Positions 1 through 6,616 of a stretch of DNA of 14,974 nt are shown here, piece after piece. A program made the translations under genes and the position numbers. Position 1 is the first letter of the stretch; each line of letters opens with the position of its first letter. Below the pieces are notes generated by a model. The model saw only the letters and a program-made list of their open reading frames with translations. It did not search any database and was not told where the DNA came from. Location: contig JAGKWN010000098.1 of NCBI GenBank assembly GCA_021151805.1, positions 1 to 14,974 of the forward strand. Direction: 5' to 3'. The DNA is from Cytophagaceae bacterium. Lineage in GTDB: Bacteria; Bacteroidota; Bacteroidia; Cytophagales; Cytophagaceae.

Positions 1-3
1 ATC

Positions 4-138
4 AACCCGCTGTTGTGCCAACGGCCAACAGCCAGACGTTGTATGATGTTAAGCTGTTTATTATAAAGCGAGATTATTTAAAAATGCCGATTGAAGGATA
101 GAGCAGTACGCTGTTGGCCGCTGGCACAACAGCAGGTT
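4..138. repeat. Pair of inverted REP-like hairpin elements
   Basis: Two ~29-nt sequences, at 4-32 and 110-138, are reverse complements of each other with 27 of 29 positions matching. Each holds its own imperfect palindrome (9-32 and 110-133): outer arms GCTGTTG and CAACAGC, inner arms GCC and GGC, a 3-nt loop and a single bulged base. The two hairpins lie about 77 nt apart in opposite orientation, downstream of the minus-strand gene that ends at 181. This is the arrangement of REP/BIME-type extragenic elements. No transposase is seen, and the family is not one I recognise. Confidence 0.7.
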
Positions 139-180
139 ATCAGCAGCTCCCACCGTGGTCAATAGACCCTGGCTATCAAA

Positions 181-1746
181 TTACTTACTTGAAAGGTCGT
201 ACACATTCGCTGTGGTCTTTTTACCCAGCAAGCCTTTTTTACCTACTACCAGAAGTTTCTTCTCCCACCAGCCGGTATAGTTTCTCAATAAAGACAAGCC
301 TTCTTCATTTGGCAATGAAATATCTTTCAGTTTGTTTCCATTCAATTCATCCCACTCTACATAATGGAACTGATTGTATACACCGGTTGAATTATCACTC
401 TTGGCATATAGCATGCGTACCTTACCCTCATCACTGATGTTCATGGAGTACGATGAAGAAAGCACGCCGCCCATGATATCATTGATCTGGTTTTTCGGAT
501 AATAATTTTCCCAAATCAAGTCATCATTTTTATTAAATGAAAGTATCATGACAGACTCTGCATGCACCTTGCCCAAACGCTCCTGCCAGTTCTTCACATC
601 ATTTACACCTGCAGGGTCATATACATAACCGATCACATCGATATTCTTCTTCTCTAAAACCACAATAATTTTTTCGTATTCATTCAGATAAAAATCAGTG
701 ATCTGGTAGTTCAGCCAATCTTCTTCACCTGAAAACATTTTTGTGGAATTACGCACGGCTGTTGATGTTTGCTTGATCCCGTCAGACAGGTCATAGAAAT
801 TCAGTTTTTCAACAATACGATCGTTAAAATTAAATTTTGCATACATGATGCCGCTGAACTTTTTATTTGTAACCGTCATGTTGGCAACATAGACTTCTTC
901 ATCGTTCAGGAATTTCAGCTTCAGACTTTCTCTTTTCGAAATCGATCCCTGGATATCCAGCAACACAATATCTTTGGTAGTCATGTCAAAACGTACCAAC
1001 ACAATCCGCCCCATTTTATCACAGTTCAGGATAAACAATTCCTGTTTGCCATTCACAAAGATGCCGTAATTGATGAAGTTGTTATCCACACTTACTTTAC
1101 CACTTTGCAGCACGTTCAGTTTATCATCCAGGATCAATGTAGTTGCTACTAAATTCTTTTGGCTGTAATCGAACGAATATACCAGCAGAACTTTTTTATC
1201 GGGTGAAAATTCAATCGTGTATTGATATTCAAGAGGTGTATTAAAATTATGTGTAAGAGAACTTGAAACAGCAGATTCAAAACTTTCTTTGGAAGTACCT
1301 TTGCCCGCATTTACAAGCCAGGGTGCTACCGTTTGTTCATCCAATGTTTTCTGGCTGATCAGCGCGCCTGTTTCAAGATTGAAAAAATAAACCTTCAATG
1401 CTTTCTTTTTATTCAGCATATCATGGATTTCAGAAAACAAGCAGATCTGGTTATTCAGAACATGTAACTCTTTATAATCTTCTTCTACATTCGCTGTAAG
1501 CGGAATGCTGAACGCAACGGTGAGATCCAGATTATACTTCTCCAGTACAAATTCAGATGCGCCTAACTGCGTTCCTTTTGTTTTATTCAAGCTGACAAAA
1601 TAATTATTATCAACCGGCACACAGTCGATCTGAGAAGAGGTCTCAAGGTATGAGCTTGCAATTGTATAAGGGAGCGTTTTCGTTAAAACCTGTGCATGGG
1701 AAGAAAATATACACAATAAGAAAACAACAACTGGTAAACGATTCAT
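181..1746 (-). CDS. Secreted protein of unknown function, 521 aa
   Basis: I do not recognise this family. Residues 1-18 form a signal peptide: basic Asn-Arg start, hydrophobic core VVVFLLCIF, then a likely cleavage after SSHA. The mature protein should therefore be periplasmic or at the outer membrane. The rest is rich in alternating hydrophobic and polar stretches with many Asp, Asn, Lys and Tyr, which would suit a beta-rich, possibly propeller-like fold; that is inference only. No catalytic motif, lipobox or C-terminal sorting domain is evident. It lies 63 nt downstream of bioA on the same strand with no terminator visible between them, so it may be co-transcribed with the biotin genes. A TAnnTTTG-like box (1816-1823) inside the end of bioA could instead give it its own promoter, but no matching -33 element is seen. 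Confidence 0.85.
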   Translation of the reverse strand: MNRLPVVVFLLCIFSSHAQVLTKTLPYTIASSYLETSSQIDCVPVDNNYFVSLNKTKGTQLGASEFVLEKYNLDLTVAFSIPLTANVEEDYKELHVLNNQICLFSEIHDMLNKKKALKVYFFNLETGALISQKTLDEQTVAPWLVNAGKGTSKESFESAVSSSLTHNFNTPLEYQYTIEFSPDKKVLLVYSFDYSQKNLVATTLILDDKLNVLQSGKVSVDNNFINYGIFVNGKQELFILNCDKMGRIVLVRFDMTTKDIVLLDIQGSISKRESLKLKFLNDEEVYVANMTVTNKKFSGIMYAKFNFNDRIVEKLNFYDLSDGIKQTSTAVRNSTKMFSGEEDWLNYQITDFYLNEYEKIIVVLEKKNIDVIGYVYDPAGVNDVKNWQERLGKVHAESVMILSFNKNDDLIWENYYPKNQINDIMGGVLSSSYSMNISDEGKVRMLYAKSDNSTGVYNQFHYVEWDELNGNKLKDISLPNEEGLSLLRNYTGWWEKKLLVVGKKGLLGKKTTANVYDLSSK

Positions 1747-1809
1747 TCTTATAGCCTGGTTAGTCGTGTACCAGTACTACGGGAATTTTGGCATGAAGGT
1801 TCGTAGAAA

Positions 1810-3093
1810 TCAGGGCAAAGCTATCAACATTTCATCAACAGCTGCATAAATTTCTTCTAATTGCTGATTAGTAATAATATACGGGGGCAACACATAAATA
1901 ATATTGCCTAAGGGCCGTAACAGGATGCCTTTTTTAATGAAGAAATCATATAGAAAGTGCCTGATTTCGTGTGTATACGAACTTTCGCTGTTATTTGTTT
2001 GAACTTCAATGGAAAGTATAGTTCCCAGTGATTCAATGCGCTTTATTTTGACATGTGATTTACGTTTGTTAACAAATGCCTGGTGCGATGCTGAAATCCG
2101 CGCAATATTGGCCTGGCAGGCCTCAGATTCAAACATGAGTAAACTCGTCAGCGCCAGTTGGCAGATCGTAGCATTCGCGGTATAGGAATGCCCGTGAAAA
2201 AAGGCACGGTGCATGTCTGCGGAAAGAAATGGTTCTTCCACTTTTTTCGTGCAAGTTGTTACGCCTAAAGGCAGCAAGCCACCGGTGATGGCTTTGGAAA
2301 AGCACATCAAATCAGGTTTACGTGCAGCATAATGGGAAGCAAATTTTTTTCCTGTTCTTCCAAAACCAGTCATCACTTCATCTGCTATCGTCAGCACGCC
2401 GTATTTGGCGCACACATCCATCATGCGCGCAAGTAATTCCGGTGTATACACACGCATACCGCCTGTGCCCTGAATCAACGGCTCATAGATGAATGCAGCA
2501 ACAGGATGCTTTTGCAAATACGTTTCCAGCTGCTGTAATACTTCTTCATCGTTTGTACCATCCGGAAAAGGGATGAACAATACGGGATTCAATAATGATT
2601 CAAAAGCTTCGGTAAACAGTCCGCGTGCGCTAACCGACATGGCACCAAAGGTATCGCCGTGGAACGCACCTTCAAGCGCCACAATGGTTGTACGTTCTTC
2701 TCCTTTATTCTTCCAGTACTGGATCGCTATTTTCATGGCGACTTCAACTGCTGTACTTCCATTCTCTGAATAGAAAAGACGACTCTGGTCGCATGCAACA
2801 ACACGCAAAAAATTCATGGCGAAATCTACCGCCGGTTTATGTGTAAAGCCTGCAAACAAGGTATGATCCAACTCCAGGATCTGGCTCTGCACGGCCTTTG
2901 CCAGCTGCTCATTGCCATGACCATGGATGTTCACCCACCAGGATGATATGGCATCCATCAGCTTACTGCCATCTGCCAGATGCAGGTACATATCTTTTGC
3001 AGACACAACTTCTGCATACGGTCTTTTATTGATTAGCGGTGTGTAGGGATGCCAAAGGTGTTCGGCATCTTTTTCCAGCAATGTCTTATTCAT
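1810..3093 (-). CDS. bioA: Adenosylmethionine-8-amino-7-oxononanoate aminotransferase (BioA)
   Basis: This PLP enzyme converts 7-keto-8-aminopelargonic acid to 7,8-diaminopelargonic acid in biotin synthesis, with SAM as the usual amino donor. It is a class III aminotransferase. The N-terminal HLWHPYTP (residues 12-19) and SSWWVNIHGHGN (50-61) are typical of BioA. The cofactor Asp lies in ADEVMTGFGRTG (D238), and the PLP Schiff-base lysine is K267 in FSKAITGG. HGHSYTAN follows at about 300-307. At 427 aa it matches the usual ~430. An upstream in-frame TTG (3105) would add four residues. I prefer the ATG at 3093 because it overlaps the bioD stop by 8 nt (ATGAATAA), the compact junction typical of translational coupling. 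It is the last of the three overlapping bio genes. Confidence 0.95.
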   Translation of the reverse strand: MNKTLLEKDAEHLWHPYTPLINKRPYAEVVSAKDMYLHLADGSKLMDAISSWWVNIHGHGNEQLAKAVQSQILELDHTLFAGFTHKPAVDFAMNFLRVVACDQSRLFYSENGSTAVEVAMKIAIQYWKNKGEERTTIVALEGAFHGDTFGAMSVSARGLFTEAFESLLNPVLFIPFPDGTNDEEVLQQLETYLQKHPVAAFIYEPLIQGTGGMRVYTPELLARMMDVCAKYGVLTIADEVMTGFGRTGKKFASHYAARKPDLMCFSKAITGGLLPLGVTTCTKKVEEPFLSADMHRAFFHGHSYTANATICQLALTSLLMFESEACQANIARISASHQAFVNKRKSHVKIKRIESLGTILSIEVQTNNSESSYTHEIRHFLYDFFIKKGILLRPLGNIIYVLPPYIITNQQLEEIYAAVDEMLIALP

Positions 3094-3706
3094 ACCAATG
3101 CTCAAATAATTTTATTGCATATGCTTTGATAACTGCATCTGTAATTTTGTCTTCAGGATAAACATGCAACAGTTTTTTATAACCGGTATGCTTCAGAATA
3201 ATGCGTTCTGTTTCTTCGTTCGGTTCACCGTTGAATATAATTCCTTTTACCTTGATGTTACGTCGCTTTAATTCTCCGGCTGTAAGCAATGTATGATTGA
3301 TACTGCCTAAATAAATATTCGATACAAGAATAACCTCTGCATCAAACTGCGTGATCAGATCTGCAACAACTGCTGTATCATTCAAGGGAACAAGAACACC
3401 GCCGGCTCCTTCAATGATCAGGTCATTGCCATCGGTATCCGGCAATTGAATCAATGCAGGATCAATAACAATGTTTTCTTTTTTCGCTGCCGCATGCGGA
3501 GATGCAGGGTACTGTAACCGGTACGCTTCCGGATGGATAATGGAATGTTCGCTATTCATCCATTTGCGGATCGTAGTGCTATCCGTTTCAATCATGCCTG
3601 CCTGAACGGGCTTCCAGTAATCTGCCTGCAAGGCATTCACCAGTATGGCGCTCACCAGTGTTTTTCCTGAATCGGTTGATATAGCTGTAACGAAATATTT
3701 TTTCAT
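3086..3706 (-). CDS. bioD: ATP-dependent dethiobiotin synthetase (BioD)
   Basis: The enzyme carboxylates 7,8-diaminopelargonic acid and closes the ureido ring to give dethiobiotin, using ATP and CO2. Seen: the N-terminal FVTAISTDSGKT (residues 5-16) is the P-loop, with K15 and T16 in place. YWKPVQAG (30-37) carries the conserved substrate-binding Lys-Pro, and IIEGAGGVLVPL (97-108) is the family EGAGG motif. Length is 206 aa, slightly short of the ~225 of the E. coli enzyme. Oddity: the first P-loop glycine (G in the usual FVTGxxTxxGKT) is Ala8, and Ser13 sits just before G14. Its ATG overlaps the bioF stop as ATGA, and its stop lies inside the start of bioA, so all three genes are probably translated in a coupled way. 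Confidence 0.93.
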   Translation of the reverse strand: MKKYFVTAISTDSGKTLVSAILVNALQADYWKPVQAGMIETDSTTIRKWMNSEHSIIHPEAYRLQYPASPHAAAKKENIVIDPALIQLPDTDGNDLIIEGAGGVLVPLNDTAVVADLITQFDAEVILVSNIYLGSINHTLLTAGELKRRNIKVKGIIFNGEPNEETERIILKHTGYKKLLHVYPEDKITDAVIKAYAIKLFEHWYE

Positions 3707-4827
3707 AGATTTTTTTTGATGCAGGCAAGCAGGTCTGTCAATTGTTCTTCTGTATTAAATGCATGAATACAGAAGCGCAAACGTTCCTTGCCTTTTTTCA
3801 CAGTGGGTGAAAGTATCGGACGCACATCGAAACCCTGTGCCTGGATTGTTTGTGCAAGTTCTTTCACGCGGTCATTGCCGCCAATCTTCAGTACCTGTAT
3901 TGAACTTGTGCTTGTAATATATGAGTCGAATTGTTTCAGTCCTGCTGAAAACAGTTGAATATTTTTATGCAATGCATCGCGCATGTTTTGTGCGCTGCGT
4001 AATTTTTCAAATGCTGCCAGCACCGAAAAAAAAGAATGCGGCGAGAATGCCGTTGTATAGATAAACGCCCGCGAAAAGTTGATGAGGTAATCGATCACGA
4101 TCTTTTCTCCCGCCACACAGGCACCATGAATACCCATGGCTTTGCCAAAGGTATGAATGCGGATATCAACTTCATCCTGCAAGCCTTCAGCCAATACAAA
4201 GCCTTCACCGTAAGCCCCGCAGATACCTGTGGAGTGTGCTTCGTCTACAATGATGCACGCTTTATATTGTTTTGCAATCTGTATAATTTCTTTCAACGGA
4301 GCTTTATCTCCATCCATGGAATAAATGGATTCTACTACAACAAAGATATCGCCCTTTGCTCGCTTGATTTTTTTCTCAAAATCTTCCAGGTCGTTATGTT
4401 TAAAAGAAATGCGGTCGGCAAAGGATAAACGTGCGCCATCTTTAAGACTTGCATGAATGAGTTCATCATACAGTATGGTATCACCTTTTTGCGGCAAGGC
4501 AGAAAGCACTCCCACATTGGCGCTGTAACCGGAATTAAAGATCAGTGTTTTTTCTACCTGAAAGAATGCTGCCAGGTAAGCTTCTGCCTCTTCGGCCAGT
4601 CTGGTATTGCCCGACAATAAGCGTGAACCTGTTGATCCATTGCATACTTCCAGCTTGTATTGTGCTTCTTTATTCAGAACTGCATGGTATAATTCCTGAT
4701 CGCGGGCAAATCCCAAATAATCATTGGAAAAAAAATCAACCAAACCTTCCCGCACAATTAATGTGCGAAAAGAATTGTCGGCTTGTCGATCTTTTAATTT
4801 TTGTAAGATTTTATCTCTGTATGACAT
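3703..4827 (-). CDS. bioF: 8-amino-7-oxononanoate synthase (BioF)
   Basis: This PLP-dependent enzyme condenses a pimeloyl thioester with L-alanine to form 8-amino-7-oxononanoate, the first dedicated ring-assembly step of biotin. It belongs to the alpha-oxoamine synthase family: FFSNDYLGF (32-40), GSTGSRLLSGNT (64-75), His125 in DELIHASL, DEAHSTG (195-201) and the PLP lysine K229 in HTFGKAMG. Length 374 aa fits the family (~385). Other members of the family (KBL, serine palmitoyltransferase) are less likely because bioD and bioA follow directly. It is the first gene of the bioF-bioD-bioA unit. The ATG at 4827 has no Shine-Dalgarno sequence. A long dyad at 4874-4920, centred about 70 nt upstream, is a candidate operator. 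Confidence 0.94.
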   Translation of the reverse strand: MSYRDKILQKLKDRQADNSFRTLIVREGLVDFFSNDYLGFARDQELYHAVLNKEAQYKLEVCNGSTGSRLLSGNTRLAEEAEAYLAAFFQVEKTLIFNSGYSANVGVLSALPQKGDTILYDELIHASLKDGARLSFADRISFKHNDLEDFEKKIKRAKGDIFVVVESIYSMDGDKAPLKEIIQIAKQYKACIIVDEAHSTGICGAYGEGFVLAEGLQDEVDIRIHTFGKAMGIHGACVAGEKIVIDYLINFSRAFIYTTAFSPHSFFSVLAAFEKLRSAQNMRDALHKNIQLFSAGLKQFDSYITSTSSIQVLKIGGNDRVKELAQTIQAQGFDVRPILSPTVKKGKERLRFCIHAFNTEEQLTDLLACIKKNL

Positions 4828-4873
4828 GGTTTATTTTATACAGATAAATGCAGCGATCTTTTCGCTACATTCA

Positions 4874-4920
4874 ATATTCGCAACACAATAATCATGAAGG
4901 ATAATTGTGTTTACGAATAT
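4874..4920. promoter_or_regulatory. Long imperfect dyad upstream of bioF (candidate operator)
   Basis: The left arm 4874-4889 (ATATTCGCAACACAAT) and right arm 4904-4920 (ATTGTGTTTACGAATAT) are reverse complements apart from one mismatch and one indel in the middle, with a 14-nt spacer. The inner 8 bp (AACACAAT/ATTGTGTT) and outer 7 bp (ATATTCG/CGAATAT) match exactly. It lies in the 141-bp gap between ldhA and bioF. It has no T-run on either side, so it does not look like an intrinsic terminator. Half-site content loosely recalls BirA-type GTTTAC boxes, but the spacing does not match the known BirA operator. Confidence 0.45.
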
Positions 4921-4968
4921 AACTAAAACTTTACATGAATTGCTACCACTGCATTGTTGCGTTGATTG

Positions 4969-5955
4969 TTACAGTTCATTTTCAGCAGCTTCTCCTTTGT
5001 GCCAGCTACTTAAATTAGCCAGTGTAGTCCTGGAAATACTTGTGAGTGCGTTTGTTGTTAAAAAGGCCATGTGTCCGGTAATCAAAACATTTTTGAATGC
5101 CAGCAATCTATCGAACAATGGATCAACGGTTTTGTTTGCTGAATGATCGTAAAAAAATAATCCTTTTTCTTTTTCGTATACATCAATACCCAATGCACCA
5201 ATCTTACCGGATGCCAGTCCGTCGATCACATCCTGTGTATTGATCACCCCACCTCTGCCTGTATTGATAATCACAACACCATCTTTCATGGCTGCAATGG
5301 ATGTTTTATTGATCAGGTATTTGGTGTGTGCATTCAATGGCGCCTGAATAACGATGATATCAGCAACCTGATATATTTCTTCCAGCGTAGTGTATCGCAG
5401 ATTGTATTGCTTGGTGTATTCTTCTTTCGGGAATGGATCAAAGCCCAGTAATTCGCAACCGAAGCCGTGCAGGATCTTCGCGGTAATACCGCCGATTTTT
5501 CCAACGCCAATGATCCCTACTTTTTTATGATGCAGGTTAAATCCTACCAGTGGTTCCAGGTTGAAGTTGTATTGTTTCACGCGTGCGTCTGCTTCCACAA
5601 TGTGGCGGCTCAGCGCCGTTAGCAAGGTTACTGTATGTTCAGCAATGGAATGTGGTGAATACGATGGTACATTGGCAACATGCATACCGAATTTATGTGC
5701 AGCTTCTTTATCGGTCTGGTCGTGCCCTGCAGCACGGATCGCGATTCCTCTCACGCCATAAGCCGCCAGCTTTTCAATGACCGGCGCTGATGCATCATCA
5801 TTCACAAAAATACACACCGCAAATGCGCCTTTGGCAAGTTCCGCGGTATCTATATTCAATTCGTCCTCAACATATTCAAATGTAAAAAGCCCGTTCTCCA
5901 ATGCGTCAAAATGCGTTCTGTCATAACTCCGGGTGCTATATACAAGTACTTTCAT
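4969..5955 (-). CDS. ldhA: D-lactate dehydrogenase, LdhA type (NAD-dependent D-2-hydroxyacid dehydrogenase)
   Basis: This cytosolic enzyme reduces pyruvate to D-lactate with NADH, a fermentative NAD-regenerating step. The sequence resembles E. coli LdhA along its whole length (328 aa against 329). Shared features are MKxxVYSTxxYD at the start, AVCIFVNDD (46-54), GFNLHHKKVGIIGVGKIG (138-155) with the NAD-binding GxGxxG at 150-155, and DVYEKEKGLFF (258-268). The last part has TGHMAFLTTNALTSISRTTLANL. The catalytic triad of the family is present: R234 in NTGRGG, E263 and H295. It is monocistronic in appearance: it has its own upstream promoter (5979-6009) and a 141-bp gap before bioF with no overlap. 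Substrate assignment rests on similarity to LdhA; other 2-hydroxyacids cannot be excluded. Confidence 0.92.
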   Translation of the reverse strand: MKVLVYSTRSYDRTHFDALENGLFTFEYVEDELNIDTAELAKGAFAVCIFVNDDASAPVIEKLAAYGVRGIAIRAAGHDQTDKEAAHKFGMHVANVPSYSPHSIAEHTVTLLTALSRHIVEADARVKQYNFNLEPLVGFNLHHKKVGIIGVGKIGGITAKILHGFGCELLGFDPFPKEEYTKQYNLRYTTLEEIYQVADIIVIQAPLNAHTKYLINKTSIAAMKDGVVIINTGRGGVINTQDVIDGLASGKIGALGIDVYEKEKGLFFYDHSANKTVDPLFDRLLAFKNVLITGHMAFLTTNALTSISRTTLANLSSWHKGEAAENEL

Positions 5956-5978
5956 ATTTGTTTGTTCGTTTTTTTAAA

Positions 5979-6009
5979 CAATAATATTGCACTTAAAAAA
6001 TGAAACAAA
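5979..6009 (-). promoter_or_regulatory. Bacteroidota-type promoter of ldhA
   Basis: Read on the minus strand, TTTG (6006-6009) is followed after exactly 19 nt by TATTATTG (5979-5986), a 7-of-8 match to the Bacteroidota -7 consensus TAnnTTTG. Transcription would start near 5972, leaving a leader of about 17 nt before the ldhA ATG. Confidence 0.55.
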
Positions 6010-6025
6010 CAATGAGCAAATACAT

Positions 6026-6059
6026 AAAAAAATGCCCTTTGTGACAAGCAAAGGGCATT
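6026..6059 (-). terminator. Rho-independent terminator of the DUF1573 gene
   Basis: An 11-bp perfect stem (AATGCCCTTTG at 6031-6041 with CAAAGGGCATT at 6049-6059) and 7-nt loop is followed on the minus strand by a run of seven T (6026-6032 as A on plus, partly in the stem). It lies 45 nt past the stop of the minus-strand gene 6104-6490. Confidence 0.85.
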
Positions 6060-6103
6060 CTGAAAATAAACTATAAACTATATAAACTAAAACAACTACA
6101 CAT

Positions 6104-6490
6104 TTATTGAGGAGCAGAATCCTCGATGACTCCTTTGATCGTTATGATCGTTGTTGCAGGAGACGTATTGGAAATAATGATGACGCTTTTTTCAAAGCTG
6201 CCGGATTTATTTTCAATCTTGAACCCGCCACGTACAATAGCAGATTTACCCGGTTGTAAAGGCGTCTTAGGCCATTCTGCTAACGTACAATCGCATGATG
6301 TCTTAACATCATTAATCTGTAAAGGTTCATTTCCGGTATTGGTAAAGGTAAAACTATACCATAATGTATCCTTACCGGCAGGTACCGTACCAAAATCATG
6401 TGATGATTCTTTAAACGTCATTTCTGCTTGTGCATTGGAAACCAGTGCCAAACCCGTTAAAAAGAAGAATAATAAATAAACACGAGTCAT
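6104..6490 (-). CDS. Secreted DUF1573-domain protein
   Basis: This is a 128-aa protein with a signal peptide (residues 1-22, hydrophobic YLLFFFLTGLALV, likely cleaved after SNAQA) followed by one DUF1573 domain. Domain hallmarks seen: HDFGTVPAG (31-39), FTFTNTGNEPLQINDV (47-62), SCDCTLAEWP (65-74), PLQPGKSAIV, and a closing ISNTSPATTIITIKG. The family, common in Bacteroidota, is an Ig-like beta-sandwich exported to the cell envelope. Its molecular role is not established. The usual SCGCT is SCDCT here, keeping both cysteines (C66, C68). It stands alone, divergent from the acyl-CoA synthetase gene across a 126-bp gap, with its own terminator. No consensus promoter box is clear in that gap. Confidence 0.9.
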   Translation of the reverse strand: MTRVYLLFFFLTGLALVSNAQAEMTFKESSHDFGTVPAGKDTLWYSFTFTNTGNEPLQINDVKTSCDCTLAEWPKTPLQPGKSAIVRGGFKIENKSGSFEKSVIIISNTSPATTIITIKGVIEDSAPQ

Positions 6491-6616
6491 ATCTATTAAT
6501 GATTTGAATAGAATACTGCAACTATTATGCCATAATCAACGAAAGATTCCTACTTTTAGTTTCATTATCTCTTAAATTGTTTATTACGTATTTATTAAGA
6601 GTTCAACGATCAACAT

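Noticed and set aside
114..437. 107-codon plus-strand ORF starting inside the REP-like element
   Set aside because: It begins in the hairpin repeat and then runs antisense to the secreted protein gene. No protein-like features.
769..1152. 127-codon plus-strand ORF inside the 521-aa gene
   Set aside because: Antisense shadow. The minus frame has a signal peptide and continuous good codon use, while this one has no recognisable features.
3094..3105. Longer BioA starting at TTG 3105
   Set aside because: It needs a TTG start and adds only four residues. The ATG at 3093 overlaps the bioD stop neatly and the family begins close to this point.
4874..4920. Calling the dyad a classical BirA operator
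   Set aside because: The GTTTAC-like half-sites are about 22 nt apart and imperfect, not the TTGTAAACC-N14-16-GGTTTACAA pattern.
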